This document shows positions 44,440 through 54,418 of a stretch of 64,000 nt of DNA, piece after piece (position 1 is the first letter of the stretch; the number at the start of each line of letters is the position of its first letter). A program made the position numbers and the translations under genes. The DNA is from Symbiodinium sp. CCMP2592. Lineage: Eukaryota > Sar > Dinophyceae > Suessiales > Symbiodiniaceae. The stretch spans positions 209,501 through 273,500 of the forward strand of contig CAJNDT010004013.1 of the NCBI GenBank assembly GCA_905221615.1, written 5' to 3'. The notes beneath the pieces were generated by a model. It made no database searches and was not told the origin of the DNA. It saw only the letters and a program-made list of their open reading frames with translations.

Positions 44440-44823
44440 CTAGGACGCAGCCGTCATCCCAAAACGCCTGAAACTCTAAACTCCTGACCCTGAACCGTAT
44501 CAAAAGCGGAAAACCTTACACCCCAGGACTTAGAATTCCAAAACACATAGCCTAAGTCCTCAAGCCCCACAACAAGGCTACTCCAAACCCAACCCCCCAA
44601 CCGTAGCTGTTGAACCCTAACGCCTCAGGTTCCAAGTTCCCCGTCCTCAACCCTCAAAGCGAGCCCAAGATACTGGACTTATAACAAGCGAACCACCAAG
44701 GAACAAGAGGGACATCCTAAGGAGCCAAACTGTTACCATGGGGGGAAACACTGATGCGTGCTAGTCGTGAAGGTACTAGCAATGGTGCTTGCAGTCTGTT
44801 GTACTGTACTTCTAATTCCTTGT

Positions 44824-44846
44824 ACGAGTAGTAGGACGTAGTAGTG

Positions 44847-44885
<39 letters not shown>

Positions 44886-45054
44886 ATACTAATAGTACTA
44901 GTAGTAATAGTAGTAGTCGTAGTAGTCGTAGTAGTAGTAGTAGTACTACTACTACTAGTAGCAGCAGTAGTAGTACGTACTAGTCGGAGTAGTAGTCCTA
45001 GAAGTCGTAATCGTATAGCACTAGTAGTAGTAGTAATAGTAGTCGTACTAGTAC

Positions 45055-45092
<38 letters not shown>

Positions 45093-45163
45093 CTAGTAGT
45101 AGTAGTAGTACTAATACTCGTAGTAGTAGTCATAGTCGTAGTAGTAGTAGTAGTAGTAGCACG
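44824..45163. repeat. Interrupted (GTA)n microsatellite, ~340 bp
   Basis: Runs of 'gtagtagta' with scattered 'tactac' inversions and point changes. Long open frames on both strands (poly-V, poly-T) are artefacts of the period of three. Confidence 0.95.
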
Positions 45164-45333
45164 GGTGAAAAAAAGCTGGAAACCAGTTCAGGTGACAACC
45201 ACACTTGAAGCTGCCCTACGTCTAAGTCGCCACATCCGGAACTCAGCACCCTAAGCCCTAAACAGCTCGAGAAAAACGAAACCCTGAAAAACCAAAGCCT
45301 GAACCCAAAACTTAAACCCTGAACCCTTGAGAC

Positions 45334-45393
45334 TGCGACACTCACGCCGAGAAAGAAAAACGCCGCCAGCAGGCCAGGAACCTGCGTTCCAAG
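45334..45393 (+). CDS. Short basic exon
   Basis: The plus frame after ccttgag reads CDTHAEKEKRRQQARNLRSK, a charged helical stretch typical of coding DNA. It is followed by aag|gaaaat, so a GA-type or other non-canonical donor would be needed. Uncertain. Confidence 0.33.
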
Positions 45394-45915
45394 GAAAATA
45401 CCCAATTACTGTGCTTCTATTCTTTAGACAGCCTTACAGGATCCTACTTTCTCCGCTTTCTTTTCGTGGCTACCTTATAGGATCCTGGCTAGAAACTAGG
45501 TCAATGAGCGAAAACAATGAACTACAATAGTGACTGCAGCTAGGGTGGATATGGGTCAGTACCACTTCAAGAAGACGATGATTTTGAACACTCCAGGTGA
45601 TGCCAGTTTCTACATATTTAGGAGCTTCCACAAAGGGGAGCTCTAAATATAGTACCCGACATAGTCGGATCCTAATCAAATGGACCCCAAAGAAGGTACC
45701 CTAATTTTCAGACACACCCCTGTTGGGACCTCTGCAGTACTCTTATAGTACCCTCATAGTCCTCTTATAGTCTCAGGATGCCTAATACTGTGCAAGTCGG
45801 CCTAGACCAGAAAGGCCTCCAATCTACTCTAAGTAATCCGAAGCCGCTCTTCTTTGCTTAGCCCGTGCCTATGAAGCCCGGAGTGAATCTGGATGTAGGG
45901 CTGTTTGTGCCTCAC

Positions 45916-46576
45916 TTACAGGTTCAGGTGTAGGGACCCCCGACAAATTACGTATGCACCGTCCACCAGCTCCACGATGCCGCTGTGGGTTTGAAAGCGG
46001 TAGCTTTCGTTCAGTCAATGGGGCCTGCAACTTCTGCACAATCGCCCAAGTCCATCCACCAGCTCCACGATGCCGCTGTGGGTTTGAAAGCGGTAGCTTT
46101 CGTTAAGTCAATGGGGCCTGCAACTTCTGCACAATCGCCCAAGTCCAAGTAGAAAGAAGTTTTCCCGCTTCTTCCGGGTCGTCCACCGCTCCTGCTGATG
46201 CGGCTGCGGGTTGAGTCTGCGCTGCTGCGACGGGCTGCCGTCACTCTTGTGCCATTCTGTGGCTGAGAGTAGCAGCGTCTGATTGAGTCTGCGCCGCTGC
46301 GACGGGCTGCCGTCATTCCTCTGCCAGTCTGTGGCTGAGAGTAGCAGCGTCTCGTGCTCTTCAACGCAAGCTGCTTCAGATTAGAGCTGGGCTTGAGCCT
46401 TTGATAGTTGATGGCAATTTGGGGAGTACGATATCAAGCACTGCGATTGCTCGGCACGATGTGAGCTTACCACGGGTTCTCATAGCTCGGGCCTGGAAGC
46501 CTTGCTTGGGTGCTTGGATTAGTGGTCTGTCTAACGCCGGTATCTCCTGCCACCACGGGTCAGGGCCAGAAACAAC
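45916..46576 (-). CDS. Four-exon gene with internal tandem duplications
   Basis: Exons 46576-46471, 46373-46133, 46075-46040 and 45982-45916 join in frame through GT-AG introns, including a consensus gtaagc donor at 46470. Exon 1 reads VVSGPDPWWQEIPALDRPL... Exon 2 contains a 24-residue direct repeat, LLLSATDWQRNDGSPSQRR / LLLSATEWHKSDGSPSQQR, with mainly conservative changes. Exon 3 and the start of exon 4 both encode FGIVELVDG, because a 93-bp unit (57-bp intron + 36-bp exon) is duplicated in tandem. The frame ends ..AYVICRGSLHLNL, then TAA. Competing minus frames (46364-46011) exist but show stops or poor composition. 5' exons and function are unknown. Confidence 0.58.
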
Positions 46577-46579
46577 CTG

Positions 46580-47430
46580 TTGGTCCCGAAAAAACCAAAA
46601 AATTTCCCTGTCCTCCTCCGAGTAAGGAAACTTTGAGGGTTCAGACCTTAAGTAAGATGGATAGAGGCTAGACATTCACACCAATACGGAGCAAAGACTT
46701 GTCCAATGACACAATCGTCCGACACCAAGGTTAGCCTAGCGAACCTTGTCTTTCTCAAGCCTACGGGAATTCTCCGGCCCCAAAACCCAAGCACCCCACT
46801 TAAGTCAGAAGTTTGGGAAGGGCCCAGCTGCCAGCATTTTCTGGGTATGGGAAGCGGGAGCCGACTGGGCAAGCACGGTTAAGGTTTAAGCTTCTGCTTT
46901 CACTTCCTATCATACTCTACACACACAGCCTAACTCAGACAAAAAGCCTCACTATTTCACATTTCCGTGCTTTAAGCTTAAAGGTCAGACTCCTAGGATG
47001 TAGGGTTCAGAACTAAGGATCAGGAATCTTGACCCGAATAAGTACCCAACACAAGCCATTGTGATTTCCTTGCTCTACGAACGAAGCCAGTGCCAAACGG
47101 GAATCAACAAACCTCTACAGAAACCTTGATCCTGTGGGCGGGCTTGATGATCAATGCAACCCAATCTCATCGGGTCTGAATAATTGAAGTCTCACATGAA
47201 TTGAAAACTTGCTACACATTGTGTAACAGCATACGGAAACTAAAGAATTTTGCACTCAATTCCCTCCAACCCAACCCTAACTTCTAGCCCGACGAGCACC
47301 ATAAGGAGGTACGGTTACTAGCTACTCAAGCATCGGAAGGCAAAAGAGTCATATCTGCGAACCCTGGGTGACACACCTTAACCCCTAATCACCCTAAACC
47401 CTTAAATAGCTCTGAACACTTCAATCCTGG
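46580..47430. other. No firm gene
   Basis: A polypyrimidine stretch near 46600 precedes the exon-1 acceptor of the gene at 46576. The plus strand near 46811-46870 is weakly coding-like. 47055-47300 is the second copy of the 31193-31445 segment. Confidence 0.35.
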
Positions 47431-47432
47431 GA

Positions 47433-47537
47433 GCCGGCACTGACGGAGCGGCCAAATCAGCAGCCGGGGCGGACCTGCAGGCAGAGATACTGAGCCCTAC
47501 ACCGACACAGCCCAAAGAGCCGGACGCTGGGGTTTAG
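47433..47537 (+). CDS. Ala/Pro-rich exon
   Basis: The plus frame reads AGTDGAAKSAAGADLQAEIL..TPTQPKEPDAG, then V-TAG, with a donor-like GT (ggg|gtttag) at the end. A P/E/K-rich plus frame continues at ~47765-47980 (..KGTPEPDTTPKRNQQPKQ..), which may be a following exon of the same low-complexity protein or simply a proline-coded drift of 'cccgaa' repeats. Confidence 0.4.
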   Translation, partial: AGTDGAAKSAAGADLQAEILSPTPTQPKEPDAGV

Positions 47538-48217
47538 GAGGGCCTGGGATTAGGTCTAGGGTTTAGGGGTACCGGTTCGGACGTTGGGGTTAGCAGGGCC
47601 TGGGATTATGGAAGTTTGCGGTTAGTGTCATGCTTCCAGCTCAGACGGGCTTCTGGATTGGGTTTTCGGGTCTAAGGGTTTGCGGTTTGTACGCGTCCGG
47701 TTCGGACGTTGACCATTGCTGCTTAGAACGGGTTCGGGCCCGGGGCTTGGGGTTTCGGGTTTAGGCTTTGGAGCCAAGGTCAAAGGAACGCCTGAACCCG
47801 ATACAACACCAAAGCGAAACCAACAACCGAAGCAGACCACGAGTCCCGAACCGAAGATAGCCGAAGCCCTGTCTCCCGGACCCGAACCCAAACCCCGAAA
47901 GCCCGAAACCCGAAGCCTGGTTTTCCGAGCTCAGACAAAACGAGCTGCCGGCCGGCCGTGCATGCATTTTGTTAAACCCAATGTAGTCAGTCTGCAAATA
48001 TGCTAACCCAACCCGGCCTATGCCTAGGAAATCTGGCCTGCGACACCCTACAAATCTACCCCGCACACACGGCACGGCGTGAAACTGAAACTCACCCCTC
48101 TCTGGCAGGAGCGGCCAGCGAACCACGGCCGATGCTTTATTCAAGGCGCTTAGCTGTACTCTAAGTCTTACGTAAGGCTATTATGTTAAAGCTAACCCCC
48201 CAAGCCTAAGCCGTGGA

Positions 48218-50371
48218 TCAGCCTTTGCTCTTGCCCTTTCCAGAGCCTTTGCCCTTGCCCTGGCCCTTGGCAGGGCCTTTGCCCTTGCCCTGGCCCTGGG
48301 CAGGGCCTTTGTCTTTGCCCTTGCCAGGGGCTTTGCCCTGGCCCTTGCCAGGGGCTTTGCCCTGGCCCTTGCCGGGGCCTTTGCCCTGGCCCTCAGAGCT
48401 CGCCGCAGAAGAGCTCGCCGGCGCAGAAGGCTCTGGCCGTTCTTGGCATCAATAAAAAACCAAGACAACCCTGAACCCTAAACCCTAAAAAATCATTGAT
48501 TTTTAAACCCTAAGTGCCACCACTGGCAATAAGCCCGTCCCCCCAAGAGTATCCTAGGAATAAAAAGGATGCCCTTTTTGGTTTAAAGGGGCTTATAAGG
48601 GAACCCGAACCCTCAAAAAAGGAATTAGGGCCTGCTCTAGGTCCTTAACCAAAAATCCGAATGAATGTGATCGACGAGCAACGTGGCGGCGGTGTCACCC
48701 ACGCCACATAGGGGCTGTGGTCCCCGCCATGCTGCTCCAGGTGGCGGTGCCACTGATGCAGGATCTCGTAGGCCTTGCAGAGCCGTCTCACGAGATCCTG
48801 CCAGGGCCAAACGTCCACAAGCCGAATCATAAGCCCCAAGAGTAACCTAGGGATAAAAAGGATGCCCTTTTTTGTTTAAAGGGGCTTATAAGGGAACCTG
48901 AACCCTAAACAAGGGAATAAGGGTTGAATCAAGCCGAGGCACGTCGAGCTCATGAAGCAATGCCTGCATCAGGCCCTTGTCACCCGGCCCTTCCCGGTGA
49001 ACGTGATCCGGGCCAAACGCTGCCGGGATCGACGGGAAGTTCAAGGCCTGCCACTCTGGCGCGGGAGTGGTACTGGCGTGGGAGTGGTACCACTCCCACG
49101 CCGTCCTGTACCGCTGCAGCAAGGTGCGAGACTCCTTGGCTGGTTGCTATTCGACCAGAAATAGCCTGAAAGCCCCGAAAGGAAAAACCAAAAAAAGACA
49201 AGATGCTGAATAAAGGACAAGCGTCCGCTATGTCGCAGAGAAGCTTCTGATGCAAGTGCAGGTGCGACACGTTTGTGTCGTGGCCACTTTGCAGCAGGGC
49301 TTTCGCCTTGGAATGAGTGTTCCGGGTTGACGGAAATCACTACGCCGAAAACTAATTCGAACAAATCTTTCACATACACGGAAGAGTGCAAGACTTTACT
49401 AAGAGAGGTCCAAGAGGCAGCCTTGGCCTCCTCCTTGCGCTTCAAGCGATCCCGCTCCTTCTTCGAGGCCTTGTTCTTGCCCTGAGACAACGGACTTAGT
49501 ATTATTATTGAATAAAAGCGGCTATACATACAAAAAACCTTGATAAGCCGCCAAACCGCTAAACCCCATGAGACAAGGCACCTTGGCCTTGGCCTTTGGC
49601 ACTGGCTGTCCGGCATCCGCCTCGCACAAGAGACTTAGTATCATTTACTATGGATCTCAAGCGGCTAAACATCATACAACCACCGGACAAACCCCTAAAC
49701 CACATAAGAACAAGGCTATCACCATGACCTCCGGCGCCACCGCGGCTGCCTCGCCCTGTGGCTCCTCCGCCGGCTCCCGCAGCTCCTGGTCAGAACCAGC
49801 CGCCTCCTCCTCGCCAGACTCCACTGGCACCTCGATTGGGCTCACAATTTCTTGGGCCAAGATCAATATATTCTAACTATTTATTATCGCAACCCACCTC
49901 AAAAATACAACTCCTTGCCCCAACGAGTTGCGACAGAAGTGGGGCTCTCGTCGTCATGCTCGTACCAAACAGGAGCCTTAGCTTGCAATTTCATATCAAC
50001 ACATCAACTAATTTGATGACGGAGGGCTTTGAGCGAACCCGATCCGACAAACAAAACTTTCAGGTTGCAACTGTGAAGCTGACGGGTCGTGTTGGAGCCG
50101 CAGCATCGCCCTCAGTGTTTGGGTGTCCATGTTGTCGAGGTGCTCTGAAAAGTCCGAAGCCGGCGACGCCTGCAGTTTATGAACATGATCAGAATCATCC
50201 CCGAATACTTATAAAAGGTACTGTTATTTCTCGCCAAGCAGCAGGCTGCGCCGCAGCAGACGCCGACGGGCGATCGTCCCCAGAACCAGCAGAGCCGCGA
50301 GCCGCAGCAGACGCCGACGGGCGATCGTCCCCAGAACCAGCAGAGCCGCGAGACCGCGAACGGGAAGACAT
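48218..50371 (-). CDS. Ten-exon gene, unknown GK-rich protein (~426 aa)
   Basis: Exons 50371-50222, 50169-50058, 49981-49912, 49840-49729, 49620-49582, 49481-49422, 49306-49219, 49139-48911, 48846-48650 and 48441-48218 sum to 1281 bp and keep one frame from ATG to TGA. Introns are GT-AG except after exon 6, which needs a GC donor. Order in the product: an SR-like start (MSSRSRSRGSAGSGDDRP, with that 16-residue unit repeated), KAPVWYEHDDESP, an acidic ESGEEEAAGSDQELREP part, basic PKAKAKGKNKASKKERDRL, a helical AKALLQSGHDTNVSHLHLH region, WEWYHSHASTTPAPEWQ, WPWQDLVRRLCKAYEILHQW, and a C-terminal GQGKGPGK-type tail. No known domain. Junctions after exons 3 and 8 have alternatives. Several introns are repeated elements (see separate entries). 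Confidence 0.75.
48531..48625. mobile_element. Introner-like element, family B, in intron 9
   Basis: Shares ~85 bp with 48827-48925 ('aaaaaggatgccctttttt', 'tttaaaggggcttataaggga'). Ends form a short inverted repeat (ataagccc / ggggcttat). It lies wholly inside the intron between exons 9 and 10 of the gene at 48218-50371. Confidence 0.7.
48827..48925. mobile_element. Introner-like element, family B, in intron 8
   Basis: Second copy in the same gene, 200 bp from the first. The coding strings on either side share 'cggcttg', compatible with a target-site duplication, and the GT-AG solution uses bases inside the element. Confidence 0.7.
49482..49581. mobile_element. Introner-like intron, family A (intron 5)
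   Basis: This 100-bp intron resembles the neighbouring intron 4: shared 'ccttgt..atg.ggtttag.ggtttg' near the 5' end, then 'tagccgctt' and 'atactaagtc' near the 3' end. 'ttgtctca' occurs at both ends, compatible with a target-site duplication. Confidence 0.65.
49621..49728. mobile_element. Introner-like intron, family A (intron 4)
   Basis: 108-bp intron paralogous to 49482-49581. Only a 39-bp exon separates the two copies. Confidence 0.65.
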
Positions 50372-50387
50372 GTTGTGAAACTAGTTG

Positions 50388-50423
50388 GCCGGGGCTTCGA
50401 TGAGTGCCGGGGCTTCGATGAGT
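50388..50423. repeat. 18-bp direct repeat 5' of the ten-exon gene
   Basis: Two copies of 'gccggggcttcgatgagt' lie 17 bp upstream of the ATG, in the 5' UTR or promoter. A tag before 'tttcacaacatg' could serve as the trans-splice acceptor; this is speculative. Confidence 0.5.
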
Positions 50424-50731
50424 GGGAACTATCGAATTCAAAGTTTATTTAGTGACTTAGTTCAAGCCAAGAAGCAACATGAATGGTATAGTTTAGGTTT
50501 CCCGAAGGGCCGCCGAGCAGCTGAGCATTCATATCTAAGGCACTAGCCACTCAGGCACCAGCCACCTCTATGGCATCAGCCTAGACAGTCCAAGGCTAAG
50601 GCATTCAGCCATTTGTAAGATTCATATCTAAGCAACTAGGATGCCCAATAGTACCCTTAAATTATTCCAATCTTGTAGTCCTAGGTTCCTTGTAAGGGCA
50701 TATGCTCATATTATTCCAAAGGCTTAGTTAG

Positions 50732-50863
50732 CCTAACTATCGTGCCTACGCCTTGCACTCCAACCATGGTCGGAAGCCCAAATTGCAGCAGAAAGCACGA
50801 GCGGTGGGACAGGCACTGGGTCGGGTTCTTAACCATGTCAAAGGCTCCTTGACACCATCGTAG
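50732..50863 (+). CDS. C-terminal exon, basic protein
   Basis: After gttag the plus frame reads PNYRAYALHSNHGRKPKLQQ.. and ..VGQALGRVLNHVKGSLTPS, then TAG; 43 codons in phase with the acceptor. The composition is clearly protein-like. The upstream exon was not found in the 350 bp to the divergent minus-strand gene, so it may be a gene fragment. Confidence 0.45.
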   Translation, partial: PNYRAYALHSNHGRKPKLQQKARAVGQALGRVLNHVKGSLTPS

Positions 50864-51149
50864 AACCCGAAGGAAGCACCACACAGTCCAACATTGACAG
50901 TTTCCGAACCCTATTCAAAATTAGTCGTATTGTCATGGCCCCGCAAGCAACAATAAAATCGTACGTGCCAATGCCCTGTACACCCTGGAGACAATGCCAA
51001 AGGGTTTGGCCGACAATGGGTACGGGTCAGTTAGCTGAGACGTTAAGCGAGGTCGTGGAGCATGAGGGCTCTCGTTCTCTCTCTTAGCCAGAAACCCTAG
51101 AACAGTGAAGACTACTGTTACAGTTTGAAGAGTCTTGACTTATTTACAG

Positions 51150-51275
51150 GGGCACGGAAAACCCACTGGAATTCATGATCCCGAACAATATTGCTCTTGC
51201 CTCGAGGACTGCGAAGCGCCGCCAAGGCAGCAAGCAGCCAACGGGCAGGCAGCCTCGGATAAGACGGCCGTTAAG
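51150..51275 (+). CDS. Exon with consensus splice sites
   Basis: Flanked by tatttacag and aag|gtaacg. Frame 1 reads GHGKPTGIHDPEQYCSCLED..ASDKTAVK (phase 0 at both ends). Frame 2 (ENPLEFMIPNNIALASRTAK..) is open too and stops at the donor. A following exon may start near 51350 (..ADKTDSQIVANQPRHLNH..), just before the AT-rich inverted-repeat element. Confidence 0.42.
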
Positions 51276-51427
51276 GTAACGATCACAATAACAAGTAAAT
51301 GGCGCCATTGTTCAACCTTTCGTATGTCAATAAGGGTTTAACAGCTTTCAGGCGCCGCGGATAAAACTGACTCACAAATTGTGGCTAACCAGCCGAGGCA
51401 TTTGAACCATATTCTTAGGTCTTCAAA

Positions 51428-52383
51428 CACCAGCAACAGCCGCAACAATAGACCCGCTGCGAGTGATCAGATCACCTCAAATTTTGAATCTGTTGCCATT
51501 CAAGTTTGCCTCTAATTTGCTATCAGCCGCCTCAAAATTGATTACCTATGCTTGTTTGCCTTCTGTGAGTTCAATTCAATTAATTATTTGCCACTTAGCA
51601 ACTATTCTTCATTTCTAGATTCATAGGTAAAGGCAAGGGGAGCATTCAATGCCAACGAAACAAATCGCTTTTGCATGTGATATGCCACAAGGAGTTGATT
51701 TTAAGCAAGAGCCTAAGATCTTACCGAAAAACAAATACATAAATTTTGAAGCGGCTGATGCCAATTTTGATTCAAACTTGAGAGTGAGCCTCAAATTTGA
51801 GGCAATTTAATCGCCTGGAGAAGGTTTATTGTTGGCAACCGCCCAACCGTTGCTGCTTCATGTGATTAGAATAGTAATAGTTAATATATTTTTATTCAGA
51901 ATTAATAGCAAGAATACAGCAACAATGTGTGGATTTCCGTACATCCACGAGAACTTTCCGACACAGCATACAGAATTGATTGAACAAACGAAGCTAACCA
52001 TTACAAGCTCGAAGCGCCTTCTTTATTTACCAGCAGCAGCCGCGTCAAAATTTGTATAGTTGGTTTTGGTAATTAATATTACTAGCACTACTTCAACGAC
52101 TCATAATTTGTACGATTTGCAAAGCAATTCTTTCGCTGATTGAATACCACTGACAGATAGTGGATGCTTCCCTTGATTGCCGCTGCCTATTGAATCCAGA
52201 AATGAAGAATAGTTGCTGAGTGGTAATTGACTTGAACTCACAGACGGCAAACCAGCATAGGTAATAAATTTTGAGGCGGCTGGTAGCAAATTAGAGGCAA
52301 ATTTACCGTTCAACAAATTCAAAATTTAAGGTGATCTGATCACTCGCAAGGGGTTACTGTTGCAGCCGTTGCTGATGCTGGAA
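51428..52383. mobile_element. AT-rich ~0.95-kb element with long terminal inverted repeats
   Basis: Arms of ~220 bp (51428-51650 and 52160-52383) are imperfect reverse complements, with 'gcgagtgatcagatcacct' in each, 'gcctctaatttgct' and 'agccgcctcaaaatt'. The ~510-bp centre is AT-rich and holds related fragments ('gaagcggctgatgcc', 'cctcaaatttgaggc') but no transposase-like frame. Composition contrasts sharply with the flanks. Probably a non-autonomous foldback or MITE-like element. Unambiguous target duplications were not found. Confidence 0.75.
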
Positions 52384-52905
52384 GTATACGCTTCGAGTTT
52401 GTGGCTTGTTTCGATTATTTGTTGCCTCAGTGATGTTTTGTATGCTGCACCTCGAAATCTTCAAGGTCTTATTTAGTCTTAGTAGTATTTGAGACATCTT
52501 GATTCCATGGTCTTCTTTTGGCAGTATTACAAAATATATTCCAGAAGCTCAGGCCCAGCACGTAAAGAATCATTTGTTCGCAAGGCTTGTCGCAGTGATG
52601 AACAGTTAATCATCTTCTGCTAAAGAGTGCGTTATTTCGAAATAGTTTACCCATAATGTAGTGCAGAGGCGGCTATTGACCAAACTAGAACTAGACTCGG
52701 ACTGTCATACAGTGTTTCAGTAACGGCGTCAAGAACTAGCATACACAACAATTAATTACGAAGAAGAACTGCAAGTGTAAGGAATACTGGGGGCAAGGAG
52801 CCGCGAGCACCGGAGTGGCACGACTCGTCTCCTTTGGGGCGGGTGTTTTGCTTGCGGGTTTAAGCTTTCGGGTTCGGGCGCTCACTCTCCGGCACTCTGG
52901 ACCCT
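52384..52905. other. No gene seen
   Basis: AT-rich DNA continuing from the inverted-repeat element, then a GC-rich transition into a minisatellite. No supported frame. Confidence 0.35.
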
Positions 52906-53070
52906 TGGAAGTCCGGATGCCCAGAGCCGAAACTCCGGGCAAGCTCGGATCTTCCCCGGCCCTTGAAGTCCGGATGCCCAGAGCCGAAACTCCGGGCAAG
53001 CTCGGATCTTCCCCTTGAGGTCCGGATGCCCAGAGCCGAAACTCCGGGCAAGCTCGGACCTCGTAACCCG
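52905..53070. repeat. Three-copy 52-57 bp minisatellite
   Basis: 'gtccggatgcccagagccgaaactccgggcaagctcgga' begins at 52911, 52968 and 53020. The open frames in both strands here come from the repeat. 53230-53880 after it is telomere-like or AT-rich, with no gene. Confidence 0.85.
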
Positions 53071-53899
53071 GTGACCCGGTCCCCCACAGACATCCAGGAC
53101 CGAAGTCCCGGACGAGCTTGTGGGCAACCAGCATCACATACCACCCTGTATCCCTGTACGCCTAAACCCGCGCCTCGTCTCAACGCCGCCAGCACAGGGG
53201 GTTTGCCGGGGTTTAGGGTTTAGGGGTCTAGGGTCTAGGGTTTCGGGTGGAGGTCTGAGTCTAGGGGTCAGGGTTTGGGGCTTGAGGTTTACGGGCTCCA
53301 AGGTCTCGGGTCTAGGGTTTAGATAATAGAGTTTGGAGATCAAGATTTCTAGTTTTAATTACACTCGGGCAAGCCTGGCCAGATCTGCAATATTAGGGTT
53401 TACAAGGATTTGGGTTTAGCGCTTAAGATTAGGCTATGCAGTTTAAGAGCTTCCATTTATTAGAGGACCCCACAATCCTTTCTGAATTCACGATCTAGCA
53501 TTTTCACCCGATTTTATCTTTGAAATTTAAACCTTTCAAATCATTGCAGGCCCAAACAAACCTGAAACTTAAATTTTCCCAACCCGCCCAACCCCCCCTT
53601 TCCCTAAGATCCTCCAGCCGATGAACTCATCCGGCAGGAGGCCCGCCCCGGAGCCAAAACTAGAAAGTCCCTCCTTACTCCCTTCTATATTCACAGACAT
53701 ACATATGCATATATATAATAGATATATAGAAGGTTCCGTGAATAGTTAGTTGGCTAGTAGTACCATCATTTTAGGATTCGTACATGGATGAAGGTAGGTG
53801 GGGCCATCCCGAAAAAGACTCCTCACTGTCAGGGCCTTCATACTTAGACTCGGGGTTTGGGGCACTATGCTATACTCTCTGTGTGTGTGTACAAAGAAG

Positions 53900-54310
53900 C
53901 GAGCCCCCTAAACCCTGAGCAAGCCCATCCAGGCGAGCCCCGAAAATTACCCTGGGCAAGCCCATCCAGGCGAGCCCTCGAAATCCTGAACAAGCCCCCC
54001 CAGCCGAGCCCTGAGCAAGCCCATCCAGGCGAGCCCCGACAATAACCCTGGGCAAGCCCATCCAGGCGAGCCCTCAAAAACCTGGGCAAGCCGCTCCGGG
54101 CGAGCCCGAATCCCCCCAAAACAGCCTGAACAAGCCCCTCCGCCCCGAGCAAGCTAGCCCACTGAGCCTCCCGGCCACCGAATCAAGGTCGCCGCCACAT
54201 GACAGGGAATGCTTTCAGGAACTACTCGTCAGTAACAGCACCAGCAACAAAGGGTTACTGGAACTCATGCAGGACTCCGTTGCCGGGCAAAAGGGTCGGC
54301 GGCAGTGGCG
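53900..54310. repeat. Minisatellite element 'caagcccatccaggcgagccc', copy 2
   Basis: Six to seven ~34-37 bp units plus the same tail as 7680-7960 ('gccgccacatgacagggaatgctttcagga'). It lies directly after the last recognisable exon of the carrier gene on the minus strand. Confidence 0.75.
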
Positions 54311-54418
54311 GCAGCCATTAAATATATTTATATTTATGTAAGTCCGTTGCGAAAATCTTACTAAGCTCCATAAACCCGAATTTAAAGCCTGTAACGCCCT
54401 TGCAACATGCCAAGTCAC

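Noticed and set aside
44717-45254. 136-138 codon frames (poly-Val / poly-Thr)
   Set aside because: Produced by the GTA microsatellite on both strands.
46011-46364. 117-codon minus frame RRCYSQPQ..DLGDCAEVAGPID
   Set aside because: Another frame of the same exon gives conservative repeat differences and correct splice phases; this one meets a stop created by one base difference between the 93-bp copies.
48213-48455. Plus-strand proline/leucine-rich frame and a minus RARAKA frame
   Set aside because: The third minus frame (GQGKGPGK..) is the one that joins in phase to the upstream exons and ends in a stop.
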